A stretch of 46,724 bases of DNA, taken from the NCBI GenBank assembly GCA_903905455.1, contig CAIVGN010000182.1, positions 1 through 46,724 on the forward strand. Reading direction: 5' to 3'. The notes under the pieces are model-generated. The model was not told the DNA's origin. It searched no databases and was given only the letters and a program-made list of their open reading frames with translations. This document shows, piece by piece, positions 7,501 through 17,068 of the stretch. The translations under genes and the position numbers were made by a program. Positions within the stretch are counted from its first letter, which is position 1. Each line of letters opens with the position of its first letter. The stretch comes from an uncultured Archangium sp. GTDB lineage: Bacteria; Myxococcota; Myxococcia; Myxococcales; Myxococcaceae.

Positions 7501-9798
7501 ATGGAAAAACGCTCACGGATCGAGAGGCTCTTCGCGGCGATCATTGCGCGCCGCTGGTTGGTCGTCGGGTTCTGGGCGTTGCTGGTGCCGGGCGCCGCGT
7601 GGCTCGCGCTGCAGATCCCCAGTGACGGGGCCATCGATCGCCTCGTCGTCGAGGCCGACCCCGACGTGGTGCGGACGCGCGAGTTCCAGAAGGTCTTCCC
7701 CGAGGGGCGGCAGATCGTGCTGCTCTTCGAGCCGGCCGGCGACCCCTTCGCGCCCACCGCGCTGCGCGAGCTCGCGGCCGTGGAAGACGCCGTGGGCAAG
7801 GTCAAGGGCGTGGTGACCTTCTCCGGGCTGTCGCTCTTCCGCCGCCGGGAGGCCGACCTCGCCGCCGAGGGCTACGCCGAGCGCTACCGCACCTTCGCCC
7901 TGGGCACGCCGCTGTTCCGCAAGCAGGGCCTCGTCGGCGATCACCACGTGTCGATGGCGGTGACCTTCGAGGCGCCGTCGTCTCACGAGCGTGACGCGAC
8001 GTTGGTGGAGATCGATCGGGTGCTGGCCGGCGTCGAGCACCCCACCCTGGGCAAGCTGCGCCGCGTGGGCCAGCCCTACGTCGAGCAGTGGCTGGAGACG
8101 GAGACCCGCAGCGCGACGGTGCGCTACTTCCCGCTCTTCGGGGCCTTCGTGGTCATCCTGGTGCTGGCGCTCTACCGCTCGTGGCGCGCGCTGCTGGCGA
8201 TCCTCCTCACCCTGGGCGTGACGGTGGTGATCGCGGTCGGCCTCGGCCACCTCTTCGGCTTCTCGCTGACCATCGTCTCGGAGCTGGTGCCGCTGGTGGT
8301 GCTGGTCACCGCGACGAGCACGCTGGTGTACCTGCACTCCCGCTACATCCAGCAGCCGGAGGGCGTGGACCTCGACCAGCACCACGTGTTCTCGCTGGCG
8401 AACAAGGCCCTGCCGGTCACCGCGTCGATCATCGCGGCGATGCTCGGCTTTGCGGCCCTCGCGGTGTCCCAGATTCGGCCCATTCGCGAGATGGGCGTGT
8501 GGACGGCCACGGGCCTGGCCATCTCGTGGCTGACGGCCTTCACCCTGTTCCCCGCGCTGCAGAAGATCTTCAAGGCGCCGACGCGGCAGGGCACCACGGC
8601 CGCGGGCCGGGCCTACGTGCGGCTCGCCGACGCCCTGCCCCACTTCACCTACCGGTTCCGCTTCCTCATCCTCGCCATCGGCACCGTCATCGCGACCGCG
8701 GGTGGCTTCGCGCTCTTCGGCCTGCCCGGGGTGATCAGCCCGATGCGCATGGAGGTCGACGCCATCGAGTACATCGACGAGTCGCTGCCGCTGCGCGCGG
8801 ACATGATGGCCTACGAGAAGGCCATCGCAGGCCTCGCCGCGGTGCGCATCTGGGTGAAGACCGAGGACGGCGCGGTGGTCGAGCCTGCGACCCTGCAGGC
8901 CCTCGATCGCCTGACCACGGCGGTGGGCGCGGAGCCCGGCGTCTCTTCCGTCATCGGCCCCACCACGCTGCTGCGCCTGCGCCGCTACGTGGCGGGCCAG
9001 GGTGACGCGCTGCCCGACGACCCGGAGGCCTTCGCGGCGACCACCTCGGACCTCGAGCAGTTGCTCCTCACCGAGAAGGAGCTGCGCGGCTTCATCGACT
9101 TGAAGACCCTGGGCCAGGCGCAGCTGATGGTGGTGACGAAGCGCGGCGACGCGGCCTCCTTCGAGGCGCTCCGCGGCCGGCTCGACGCGCTGTGGAAGGC
9201 CGAGCAGGCGCGCTCTCCGGCGTTGGCCAAGGCGAGCGCCACGGTGGTGGGCGAGTCGATCCTCCAGGCGAAGATCAGCGAGCACCTCGTGCCCACCCTG
9301 ACCGAGAGCTTCGGGCTGACCGCGGCGCTCATCTTCCTCACCTTCCTCGTGGTGTTCCGCAGCGGGGCGGCGCGCGTGATGGCCATGGTGCCCTCGGTGT
9401 TCGCGATTCTCGCCACGTTCCTCGTGATGCGGCTGACGGGCATCCCGCTCAACGTCGCCACCATCCTCATCGCCACCACGGTCCTGGGCACGACCGAGAA
9501 CGACCAGGTGCACTTCTTCCACCACTACCAGGAGGCGAAGAAGGAAGGCGCGAGCGCCGAGAAGGCCCTGCTGCACACCCTGCACGTCTCGGGTCACGCC
9601 ATCATCTACGCGACGTTGATCAACGCCAGCGGGTTCCTCGCGCTGGCCTTCTCGAACCTGCCTCCCATGCGGCAGTTCGGCATCGTCACCAGCATCGCCT
9701 TCGCGTTCTCGATGATCGCCGACTTCACCGCGCTGCCGGCGGCGCTGTGGCTGGTGATGCGCGAGAAGCCTGACGCGGCGAAGCTCGAGAAGCGCTGA
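7501..9798 (+). CDS. RND/MMPL-family membrane transporter
   Basis: The 765-residue protein has the duplicated MMPL/RND layout. TM1 is about residues 19-38, followed by a large periplasmic loop, a five-helix bundle (about 215-350), a second half starting with another TM near 395, a second loop, and a last bundle (about 605-755). Typical features include TATSTLVYLHSRYI after TM4 and the matching TTVLGTTENDQVHFFHHY in the second half. RND members of this group export lipids or other hydrophobic molecules using the proton gradient. It resembles the lipid-exporter (HpnN/MmpL) branch, but a specific substrate cannot be assigned. The gene is alone on its strand and its stop touches the stop of the helicase gene. 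Confidence 0.88.
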   Translation: MEKRSRIERLFAAIIARRWLVVGFWALLVPGAAWLALQIPSDGAIDRLVVEADPDVVRTREFQKVFPEGRQIVLLFEPAGDPFAPTALRELAAVEDAVGKVKGVVTFSGLSLFRRREADLAAEGYAERYRTFALGTPLFRKQGLVGDHHVSMAVTFEAPSSHERDATLVEIDRVLAGVEHPTLGKLRRVGQPYVEQWLETETRSATVRYFPLFGAFVVILVLALYRSWRALLAILLTLGVTVVIAVGLGHLFGFSLTIVSELVPLVVLVTATSTLVYLHSRYIQQPEGVDLDQHHVFSLANKALPVTASIIAAMLGFAALAVSQIRPIREMGVWTATGLAISWLTAFTLFPALQKIFKAPTRQGTTAAGRAYVRLADALPHFTYRFRFLILAIGTVIATAGGFALFGLPGVISPMRMEVDAIEYIDESLPLRADMMAYEKAIAGLAAVRIWVKTEDGAVVEPATLQALDRLTTAVGAEPGVSSVIGPTTLLRLRRYVAGQGDALPDDPEAFAATTSDLEQLLLTEKELRGFIDLKTLGQAQLMVVTKRGDAASFEALRGRLDALWKAEQARSPALAKASATVVGESILQAKISEHLVPTLTESFGLTAALIFLTFLVVFRSGAARVMAMVPSVFAILATFLVMRLTGIPLNVATILIATTVLGTTENDQVHFFHHYQEAKKEGASAEKALLHTLHVSGHAIIYATLINASGFLALAFSNLPPMRQFGIVTSIAFAFSMIADFTALPAALWLVMREKPDAAKLEKR

Positions 9799-12700
9799 TC
9801 AGGAATCGGCGGCGTCTTCCACCGGGGTCTCGACCTCGCCCTGGGGAACGCCGTCGACGTAGTACACCGAGCGGCCGAGCATCGACGACACCCGCGCCCC
9901 GGGGGTCACCACGCCCGTGAGGTTGAGCGGGTCGACGGCGGCGATGCGCACGGTCTGACCGTCGTGCGGTGCGCGGCGAACGGCCCGGGCGATCTCCAGG
10001 GCCTCGGGCAGCGCGAATTGTTCGCCCGCGAAACCATGCAGGAAACGCCCGCCACGCACCTCGCCGCGCGCCTCGAAGCGCCGGTAGAGCTGCAGCAGGT
10101 CCCGCCACGGCGGCGCCAGCGCCTCTCGGGCCACGAGGTCGCGGAACACCACGCCGTAGCGGTGCAGGAACTGCCAGGCGAGCTTCTCTTCCAGCACCCC
10201 GGGCTCCATGGGGTCTTGCGGCTGGAGAATGAACCACCGCCCCGGCCCCCCGCGCATCGTGGCGCGCTGGCGCTTTCGCAGCTTGGGGGACTGCAACACG
10301 CGGAGGTTCTGCACGGCGTCGGCGGTGACGAGGCCCCGCGAGAGCAGCTCCCACAGCGCGTCCTCGACCTCGACCGGCAGGCGCCGCGAGCCCGACTGCA
10401 GTTCGTTGAAGAACGACGCCCCGCGGCGCTCGAGCACCTTGAGCACGTCGGTCGCTGCGTGGGTGAGATCGCCCGGCCACGGCCGCGGACCATCGGCGAG
10501 CACCGCGCCCGGCCGCGCCGCCTGCAACAACCACTCGAGATCCGCGCGCCGCGCGAAGGTGAGCGACGCCGCCCGCCCCTGCACGGTGCGCCGCGGCGTC
10601 TCCACGGGGCTGAACTCCACCCCGCGCCGTTGGCCCGGAGGGGTCTTCGGTTCCTTCAGGGTCAGCCGCCCCCACGCCACGTCGCCGCTGAAGCACGCGT
10701 CTTCCAGCCACTCGCCCAGGTACTGGCGCATGCGCGCGGGGAACAGCTCGCGCTCCCAGGCCGCGGCCGGGGCTTCCCAGCCCTGGAGCAACCCGGTGAT
10801 CTTCGCCAGCCCCGCGGGCCCGCGCAGCCGCGACTCGGCGTCCACGTGGTGCCAGCGGAAGAGGAAGCGCATGAAGTCCTGCTGGGAGAGCGGCTCGATC
10901 TCCTTGCGCAGGCGCCCCACGGTGAGGCGATGGATGCGCTGCAACAGCCGGCGGTCGCACCACTCGGTCTCGTCGGTGGGCGGGATCGGCCGGAACTGGC
11001 CGCGGAGCACCTGGCCCAGGGACTCGAGCTTCGCCAGCGCGGCCTCGATGTCGTAGCGGCTGAGCCCCAGGCGAGCCATGAGCTCGGGCGTGGTGACCGG
11101 GCCGAGCACCTCCATCCACCCGCGCACCACCTGGCGCGCCGCGAGCTCGCGGTCGATGGGGAGATCCCCGGGCAGCGCCGTGAGCGCCAGCTTCGCGTCG
11201 GGGTACAGCGCCTGCACCACGGGCACGCGCTCGGCGGCGTAGGCGAAGTGCAGGTGCTGCGCGGCGCGGGACTGGGCGGCCAGCGCCGGGAGGTGCGCGG
11301 CATCGCCCAGCGGGAAGAGGCCCAGCTGGAGCAGGACGTCGTGGAACTCCTCGGCGTCACGGAAGGTGGGCTCGGCCTCGGCGATGACCTGGTCGATGGC
11401 GCCCTGGTCGAGCGCCCCGAAAGCGACCGCGTCGCTCGGAGGCAAGGTGCGGCGCAGCGACACCGAGCGCGCCCGGCGCTCCTCGAGCGGCGCCTCGTCG
11501 AGGAAGGTGTACGGCGCGGAGTTGAGCAGCGCGTGGGCGAAGACCGAGGGCTCCGGGAGATCGACCGCCACCTTGCGGATCTCGCCGCTCTTCAACTTCT
11601 TCAAGACCTCGACGAACCCGTCGATGTCCATCAGGTCCCGCAGGCAGTCCTTCATCGTCTCCGAGACGAGGGGGTGGTCCGGCGGCTCGAGTTCCATGCC
11701 ACCGTGGTTGTCCTGGCAGCCGACCTGCTCGGGGAACACCGCGGCGATGAGGTCTTCCGCGCGCGCCCGTTGGATCGGCGGCGGTACCCGCTTGCCGTTC
11801 TGCAACCGAGAGAGCGCCAGCGCGCGGCCGGCCGCCCAGCGAAACCGGGTGCCGAACATGGGCGCCTGCAGCACGGCCTGGGTGAGCACCTTCTCGGCGG
11901 TCTTCGCGTTGACGAAGTCGAAGATGTCCATCAGCGGGAACGAGTGCTGCTCGCTGAGCGAGAGCAGGATGCCGTCGTCGCTCGCCGCGGCCTGCAGCTC
12001 GAAGTCGAAGGTGCGGCAGAACGACTTGCGCAGCGACATGCCCCAGGCGCGGTTGATGCGCGCCCCGAAGGGGGCGTGGATGAGCAACTGCATGCCGCCC
12101 GCTTCGTCGAAGAAGCGCTCGGCGATGACCGTGTTCTGAGATGGCACCGCGGTGAGCGCGGCCTGCCCGGCCCGCACGTAGCGCACCAGGAGATCGGCCG
12201 CGTGCGCGGGCAACTTGAGGTCCTTCTCCAGCCACAGGTGGGCGTCTTCGCGGGTGACCACCTCCTCGCGCAGCTTCGAGACCTCGAGCGAGAGTTCATC
12301 GGTGCGGGCCGGCGCCTCGCCCTGCCAGAAGGGGATGGTGGGCGCCGAGCCGTGGGCGTTCTCCACCCGCACCTCGCCGCCGAAGACCCGGCGGATGCGC
12401 CACGAGGTACTGCCGAGCACGAAGACGTCGCCAGCCATGGCCTCGACCGCGAAGTCCTCGTCCAGCGTGCCGACCTGCTTGTCCTCGGGCTCGCAGATCA
12501 CCGCGTAGCTGAAGAGATCGGGGATCGCCCCGCCGTTCTGCAGCGCCATCAAGCGCGCCCCGGCCCTCGGGCGCAGCACGCCGTTGACCCGGTCGCGGTG
12601 GAGGTGCACCCGCGAGCGACCGCGGTTGGTGGCCACGCCCTCGCTGACGAGGTGCAGCACCTTCTCGTACTCCTCGCGGGTCAGCCCCTCGTAGGGCATG

Positions 12701-14064
12701 GCGCGGCGGAGCACGTCGAACAGCTCCTCTTCCTTCCACTCGCGCGCGGCGACCTCGGCGACCACCTGCTGGGCGAGCACGTCGAGCGGCTTCTCGGGCA
12801 TGCGCACGGCGTCGAGGTTCAAGCGCGAGATGGCCGAGAGCAGCGCGGTGCACTCGACCAGCTCGTCGCGGGTCATGGCGAAGAGCAGGCCCTTCGAGAT
12901 GGCGGCCTTGTGGTGACCGCTGCGCCCGAGGCGCTGCAACATCACCGCGATGCTGCGCGGGCTGCCGAGCTGCACCACGAGATCGATCGACCCGATGTCC
13001 AGGCCCAGCTCGAGGCTGGCCGTGGCCACCATGATCTTCAGCGTGCCGTTCTTGAGCCGCTCCTCGGCCCCCAGCCGCAGCTCGCGCGCCATGCTGCCGT
13101 GGTGCGCGGCGACCTTCTCGTGGCCCAGGCGCTCGCCGAGATCGTGGGCCACGCGCTCGGCCAGGCGCCGCGTGTTCGAGAAGATGAGCATCGTGCGGTG
13201 CTGGGCCGTGAGCGCGACGAGGCGGTCGTACAGCTGGCCCCACATCTCGTGCGTGGGCGCCGCGGTGAGCTCGTCTTCGGGGGTCTCGAGCCACAGCTCC
13301 CAGGGGCGCACGTGGCCGACCTGAACCACCTCGCAGGGGGCGCGGTCTTCACGGGGCGCCCCCACCAGGAAGTGCGCGAGGCGGTCGAGCGGCCGGGTCG
13401 TCGCCGAGAGCCCGATGAACTGCGGAGGGTGCGTGGTGATCGCCTTGAGCCGCTCGAGCGACAGCGCGAAGTGCGAGCCGCGCTTGTCGCGGGCCAGCGC
13501 GTGGATCTCGTCGACCACCACCGTGCGCACCGAGCGCAGGGTCTCCCGGCTCTTGTTGGCCGTGAGGTAGAGGTACAGCGACTCGGGCGTGGTGATGAGG
13601 ATGTGCGGGGGCTTCTTCACCATCGCCGCGCGCTGCGAGGCGGGCGTGTCCCCGGTGCGCACCATCACGCGGATGTCGGGCAGCACGAACCCCGACAGCC
13701 GGGCGCGCTCCCTCAACTGCTCGAGCGGCAGGAGCAGGTTCTTCTGCACGTCGTTGCCCAGCGCCTTGAGCGGCGAGACGTAGACCACGTGGGTCTCGTC
13801 GGTGAGCGTGCCCTCGGCAGCCGCGCGGAAGAGCCCATCGAGACACGCGAGGAAGGCGGTGAGCGTCTTGCCCGAGCCGGTGGGCGCGGCGATGAGCACG
13901 TCGCGGCCTTCGCGAATCAGAGGCCAGCCCCGAACCTGGGGCTCGGTGGGCTCGCCCAGCGTCTCGTGAAACCATGCCCGGACCACCGGGTGACAGGCCC
14001 GTAGCGCCGCGTGCACCTCGACCGAGGCGGCGCCTGAGAAGTCGATGGGCTGCTGGGGGTCCAT
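9799..14064 (-). CDS. lhr: Lhr-family ATP-dependent DNA helicase, long form
   Basis: The 1421-residue protein is a superfamily 2 helicase of the Lhr type. Visible motifs: Walker A APTGSGKT (about 60-67), VSPLKALGND (Ia), TTPESLYLYL, DEIH (about 185-188), GLSATTRP (III, about 220), AAHHGSMARELR, ATASLELGLDIGSIDLVV (V) and QLGSPRSIAVMLQRLGRSGHH (VI). The long region after the core matches the extended Lhr proteins (E. coli Lhr 1538 residues) with winged-helix and C-terminal domains. The start MDPQQPIDFSG at 14064 is chosen because the 95-codon upstream extension is low-complexity and reads against the divergent gene. Lhr proteins act in DNA repair; the E. coli C-terminal domain has uracil-glycosylase activity, not verifiable here by eye. 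Confidence 0.92.
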   Translation of the reverse strand: MDPQQPIDFSGAASVEVHAALRACHPVVRAWFHETLGEPTEPQVRGWPLIREGRDVLIAAPTGSGKTLTAFLACLDGLFRAAAEGTLTDETHVVYVSPLKALGNDVQKNLLLPLEQLRERARLSGFVLPDIRVMVRTGDTPASQRAAMVKKPPHILITTPESLYLYLTANKSRETLRSVRTVVVDEIHALARDKRGSHFALSLERLKAITTHPPQFIGLSATTRPLDRLAHFLVGAPREDRAPCEVVQVGHVRPWELWLETPEDELTAAPTHEMWGQLYDRLVALTAQHRTMLIFSNTRRLAERVAHDLGERLGHEKVAAHHGSMARELRLGAEERLKNGTLKIMVATASLELGLDIGSIDLVVQLGSPRSIAVMLQRLGRSGHHKAAISKGLLFAMTRDELVECTALLSAISRLNLDAVRMPEKPLDVLAQQVVAEVAAREWKEEELFDVLRRAMPYEGLTREEYEKVLHLVSEGVATNRGRSRVHLHRDRVNGVLRPRAGARLMALQNGGAIPDLFSYAVICEPEDKQVGTLDEDFAVEAMAGDVFVLGSTSWRIRRVFGGEVRVENAHGSAPTIPFWQGEAPARTDELSLEVSKLREEVVTREDAHLWLEKDLKLPAHAADLLVRYVRAGQAALTAVPSQNTVIAERFFDEAGGMQLLIHAPFGARINRAWGMSLRKSFCRTFDFELQAAASDDGILLSLSEQHSFPLMDIFDFVNAKTAEKVLTQAVLQAPMFGTRFRWAAGRALALSRLQNGKRVPPPIQRARAEDLIAAVFPEQVGCQDNHGGMELEPPDHPLVSETMKDCLRDLMDIDGFVEVLKKLKSGEIRKVAVDLPEPSVFAHALLNSAPYTFLDEAPLEERRARSVSLRRTLPPSDAVAFGALDQGAIDQVIAEAEPTFRDAEEFHDVLLQLGLFPLGDAAHLPALAAQSRAAQHLHFAYAAERVPVVQALYPDAKLALTALPGDLPIDRELAARQVVRGWMEVLGPVTTPELMARLGLSRYDIEAALAKLESLGQVLRGQFRPIPPTDETEWCDRRLLQRIHRLTVGRLRKEIEPLSQQDFMRFLFRWHHVDAESRLRGPAGLAKITGLLQGWEAPAAAWERELFPARMRQYLGEWLEDACFSGDVAWGRLTLKEPKTPPGQRRGVEFSPVETPRRTVQGRAASLTFARRADLEWLLQAARPGAVLADGPRPWPGDLTHAATDVLKVLERRGASFFNELQSGSRRLPVEVEDALWELLSRGLVTADAVQNLRVLQSPKLRKRQRATMRGGPGRWFILQPQDPMEPGVLEEKLAWQFLHRYGVVFRDLVAREALAPPWRDLLQLYRRFEARGEVRGGRFLHGFAGEQFALPEALEIARAVRRAPHDGQTVRIAAVDPLNLTGVVTPGARVSSMLGRSVYYVDGVPQGEVETPVEDAADS

Positions 14065-14156
14065 GGGCGCAGAACTGAACAGGAGTTCACCCGGGCGATC
14101 AACTGCTCGATCGGCCCAGTCGGTGACGGTGGCATGCTGGGCGGCGGTTGCTGACC

Positions 14157-14822
14157 ATGTGGTCCCTTTTCCTCTCCGCGCTGCTCGCCACGACGCCTCC
14201 GATGGTGCCCGCGCCGGTTGCCCCGCCGCCGATGCCGTTGCCCTGGCCCGTGCAGAGCCCGCCTCCAGAGGCGCCGCCTCCAGCCGGCCCGACGTCGCGA
14301 GGAGTCTTCGCCGCGCCGCGCGTGAGGCCCCCGCCTCCGCCACTGCCACCGGCGAACTTCGCGCTCAACTTCGCCCCGCTGAGCTTCTTCTCGCTGACGC
14401 TGTGGCTCGAGGCCGAAGGGCACGTGGGCGCGGGCGTCACCCTCTTCGCCAACGCCGGTGGCGGCCCCTTCGGCCAGCTCGGCGGTGACGCGGGCGCCCG
14501 CTACTACGTGGGGGGCGCGCCGTTCGCGGGCTTCTTCCTGGACGCGCGGGGCTCGGTGTTCTCGTTGCCGGCGCACGCGCTGGTGATGGTGGGGCCCGGG
14601 CTGCAGCTGGGCCACGCGTGGCGGTTCGGCCGGCTCACGCTGTCGGTCGCCGCGGGCTTCACCACCTGGCTCGGCCTGGCGCGCGCACCGCCGGGCACGA
14701 CGTTCTTCGGCGCGACGATCACCGACGCCGACGTGATCGTCTTCCCCGGCATCACCCAGCCCCCGGTGGATCACGCCAGCGTACAGCCCACGCTGCGCGT
14801 CACCTTGGGGCCCACGTTCTGA
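14157..14822 (+). CDS. predicted outer-membrane protein with Pro-rich N-terminus
   Basis: A 221-residue protein starting MWSLFLSALLATTPP. The signal peptide is followed by about 45 residues very rich in Pro and Ala (periplasmic linker) and then a Gly/aromatic-rich beta domain. This includes FALNFAPLSFFSLTLWLEAEG and a C-terminal LRVTLGPTF ending in Phe, as outer-membrane barrels do. TTG 14148 is an in-frame alternative start. No enzymatic motif is seen. It is divergent from the helicase gene. The next plus-strand gene starts about 110 bases later. Function unknown. Confidence 0.65.
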   Translation: MWSLFLSALLATTPPMVPAPVAPPPMPLPWPVQSPPPEAPPPAGPTSRGVFAAPRVRPPPPPLPPANFALNFAPLSFFSLTLWLEAEGHVGAGVTLFANAGGGPFGQLGGDAGARYYVGGAPFAGFFLDARGSVFSLPAHALVMVGPGLQLGHAWRFGRLTLSVAAGFTTWLGLARAPPGTTFFGATITDADVIVFPGITQPPVDHASVQPTLRVTLGPTF

Positions 14823-14826
14823 GCAG

Positions 14827-14849
14827 CCGCCGGGGCTCCTCCCCCGCGG
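14827..14849 (+). terminator. weak GC hairpin after the 14157 gene
   Basis: CCGC-c-GGGG pairs with CCCC-c-GCGG around a CTCCT loop, starting 5 bases after the stop codon. There is no T-run, so intrinsic termination is uncertain. Confidence 0.3.
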
Positions 14850-14930
14850 CCAAAGTGGACCCGGTGCACGACTTCACATAGGAGGTCCGTTTCTGTAGCA
14901 ATGATGCTGCAGATCAAGAGGGGGTACATT

Positions 14931-15251
14931 TTGAACCTGAAGAACTTCTCCGTCGTCGCCGGGCTGTTGCTTGCCGTTTCCTTTGCAGCCTGCGGCAGCA
15001 GCGATCCGTGCACGGGGACCAGCAAGTGCTCGGCTGACGTGAAGCTCACCGCCGAGGGGATCACGGCCTGCCAGGCCAACTTCGCGACCGGCGCAGCGTG
15101 CGGTGAGCAGAACAAGGCGCTGGCCAACTGCATGCTCAACAACCAGGTCTGCGGCGCCGACAACAAGACCGACGGCCTCGCCACCCTCGCGAAGTGCACG
15201 AGCGAAGGGGCGAAGTTGGCGATGTGCCAGGCGCCCGACGCCGGCCCGTGA
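14931..15251 (+). CDS. small Cys-rich lipoprotein
   Basis: The 106-residue product has a canonical lipoprotein signal (NLKNFSVVAGLLLAVSFAAC). The TTG at 14931 is chosen because AGAGGGGG lies about 6 bases upstream; ATG 14901 in frame would give a 10-residue longer N-region, and the AGGAGG at 14880-14885 is too far from it. The mature part has eight further Cys (CTGTSKC, ITAC, AAC, NC, VC, KC, MC), enough for four disulfides, and ends in a 'PDAG' motif common in secreted myxobacterial proteins. No known domain is recognised. A strong hairpin follows the stop, so it is probably a single-gene transcript. Confidence 0.7.
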   Translation: MNLKNFSVVAGLLLAVSFAACGSSDPCTGTSKCSADVKLTAEGITACQANFATGAACGEQNKALANCMLNNQVCGADNKTDGLATLAKCTSEGAKLAMCQAPDAGP

Positions 15252-15275
15252 ATTGGTGACGGAGTGAAGACCAGG

Positions 15276-15311
15276 ACGACCCGGCGGGCCCTGATGGGGT
15301 CGCCGGGTCGT
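15276..15311 (+). terminator. strong hairpin downstream of the small lipoprotein gene
   Basis: ACGACCCGGCG (15276-15286) pairs perfectly over 11 bp with CGCCGGGTCGT (15301-15311). It starts 24 bases after the stop codon. The following T-run is short, so termination is likely but not textbook. Confidence 0.55.
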
Positions 15312-15411
15312 TCGATGTCTCGCGGGTGCGCGGTGCGCGGTGCGGAGGCTTCGAAATCGAGCCCTGTTTCCCCATTTTGTTGCTGCTTCAACGGGACGAC
15401 TCAGCCAAAGA

Positions 15412-15438
15412 GTGAACCTTCTCGCTGGGGGGGTTCAC
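15412..15438 (+). promoter_or_regulatory. hairpin over the ribosome binding site of the 15443 gene
   Basis: GTGAACC (15412-15418) pairs with GGTTCAC (15432-15438), ending 4 bases before the ATG. The loop and 3' arm contain the G-run at 15427-15433 that would act as ribosome binding site. Folding would therefore restrict translation; a regulatory role is inference. Confidence 0.4.
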
Positions 15439-15442
15439 ACTC

Positions 15443-17068
15443 ATGGGCTTTCGTCTCTCGACGTTCGTCGTGGTCGCTACTCTTGTGTTCACCGGTTGTT
15501 CCGCGGTCGAACCTGGCGCTGATGCCGGCACGACGCCCGGCGCCGGCCCGTTCAACTTCCAGTTCAAGAACCACAGCTTCTCGTTCGAGAACTACGTCAA
15601 CGTGCAACCGGCCTTCACGGCCACGAACCTGACCCCGGTGGAGCTCGTGCGCCTCTTCGGTGACGGCGTGTGCGCCGAGCCGGCCGACGGTGGCAGCTGC
15701 ACCCTCAACCCGCCTGCGCAGAAGTTCATGGAGGCGACCAACGCGGCGATGAGCGGCGGCCACTGCGAGGGCATGGCGGTGCTCAGCCTGCTCTTCGCGA
15801 CCGGCCAGGCCAGGCCGTCTGACTTCGGGGCCGCCACCGCCTACGAGCTGCAGCTCCCCAACAACGAGCCCCTGCAACGGGAGATCGCCTACTGGTGGGC
15901 CACGCAGTCGACCCAGCCGACCCTCGCGGCCGACACCCGGAACATCAAGACGCCCAACGAGGTGCTGGCGATGCTCGAGGCCTGGTTCGCCTCGGGCGGT
16001 GGCAGCGAGACGTACTCCTTCGGTCTCTACAAGCGCGATGGCACCGGCGGCCACGCCAACACCCCGTACGCGGTGCGCACGCTCGACGCGGGCATCAAGG
16101 AGGTCGTGCTCTACGAGAACAACTTCCCCAACGCGGTGATGTCGGTGGTCATCGACACCAACGCCAACAGCTGGACCTACGTGGCCACGGTCAACCCCAC
16201 GAGCCCCGCGGAGACCTATGACGGTGACGCCACCACCAAGTCGCTGACCCTCACCTCGACCTCGGCGCGGACCCGGCGGCAGATCTGCCCCACCTGCGGC
16301 ACCGTCAACGCCAACGGCGTGGGCGTCAAGGGCAACGCCGTGTCCTTCCGGGAGCTGGGCATCGAGGGCGCGGCGCGGGTGACCGTGGGCGACGGCCTGG
16401 GCCACTCCATCGGGCTCGACGGCGGCGCGTACGTGAGCACCATCCCCGGCGCGACGGTCATTGGCGGCAAGTCATCGCCCTCCACCTGGACCCAGGTCGA
16501 GCTGCCGCGCTTCCGCCTTCCCCTCACCACCCCGATCACCGTCACCCTCGACGGCACGGGCCTGGGCTCGGCCTCGCCTTCCGCGGTGCGGCTCACCGCC
16601 CCCGGCTCCACCTTCGTGGTGGAGGGCGTGAACCTCGACCCCGGCCAGGTGGACACCATCACCTTCTCGGGCGGCAGCGACCATGTGACGTACACCACCT
16701 CGGGCGCCGAGACCCCGGTGGTCGAGCTGGGCCTCACCCTCGACGGCAAGGACTACCTCTTCGAGGTGACCGGCGTGGCGGAGACCACCGGGGTGACCAT
16801 CGACCTCAAGGCCGACGTGCCGGCGGGCAAGCTCGCGGTGAAGATCAACAGCGCCGACGGCAACGCCAGCTACGCCGTCAAGGTGCACGCGCTGTCGACG
16901 GGTGACGTGGTCTTCGGCCACCAGGGCAACACCGTGTCCAGCGCCGCCACGGTGTGGCTCGACTACGGCACCTGGGCAGGCCAGGGCATGCCCATGACCT
17001 TCGAGGTCGACGACGACGGCAACGGGACCATCGAGCAGACGCTGATGGTCACCGACGACGGGGACTGA
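15443..17068 (+). CDS. lipoprotein with putative papain-like cysteine active site
   Basis: The 541-residue product has a lipoprotein signal (LVFTGC, lipidated Cys 19) and a DAG linker. Residues about 35-260 contain, in order, GGHCEGMAVLSLL (Cys 108), GGHANTPYAV (His 204) and VVLYENNFPN (225-227). This order and spacing is that of secreted papain-like folds with a 'GHCxGM', 'HA..Y.V' and 'YDxNxP' triad; here Glu-Asn replaces the usual Asp. Residues about 290-541 are beta-rich and Thr/Gly/Asp-rich, like pre-peptidase or Ig-like adhesion domains, ending in an acidic tail. The substrate is unknown; cysteine peptidase or transferase activity is inference from motif order. The last 20 bases overlap the antisense amidohydrolase remnant. 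Confidence 0.72.
   Translation: MGFRLSTFVVVATLVFTGCSAVEPGADAGTTPGAGPFNFQFKNHSFSFENYVNVQPAFTATNLTPVELVRLFGDGVCAEPADGGSCTLNPPAQKFMEATNAAMSGGHCEGMAVLSLLFATGQARPSDFGAATAYELQLPNNEPLQREIAYWWATQSTQPTLAADTRNIKTPNEVLAMLEAWFASGGGSETYSFGLYKRDGTGGHANTPYAVRTLDAGIKEVVLYENNFPNAVMSVVIDTNANSWTYVATVNPTSPAETYDGDATTKSLTLTSTSARTRRQICPTCGTVNANGVGVKGNAVSFRELGIEGAARVTVGDGLGHSIGLDGGAYVSTIPGATVIGGKSSPSTWTQVELPRFRLPLTTPITVTLDGTGLGSASPSAVRLTAPGSTFVVEGVNLDPGQVDTITFSGGSDHVTYTTSGAETPVVELGLTLDGKDYLFEVTGVAETTGVTIDLKADVPAGKLAVKINSADGNASYAVKVHALSTGDVVFGHQGNTVSSAATVWLDYGTWAGQGMPMTFEVDDDGNGTIEQTLMVTDDGD

Noticed and set aside
7454-7501. Direct repeat GTTGCATC in the region before the RND transporter as operator.
   Set aside because: Two 8-base copies about 40 bases apart are too little evidence without conservation or a known regulator.
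7501-9798. Hopanoid exporter HpnN.
   Set aside because: RND/MMPL layout fits, but no hopanoid genes surround it and the substrate cannot be read from sequence; only the family name is kept.
9964-14004. Very long open frame on the plus strand opposite the helicase gene (and similar ones at 7513-9597, 23251-25347, 25415-27862, 41636-43894, 3739-5553).
   Set aside because: At this GC content stop codons are rare in antisense frames. The translations are low-complexity Arg/Gly/His/Ala without motifs, and the opposite strand carries a recognisable protein.
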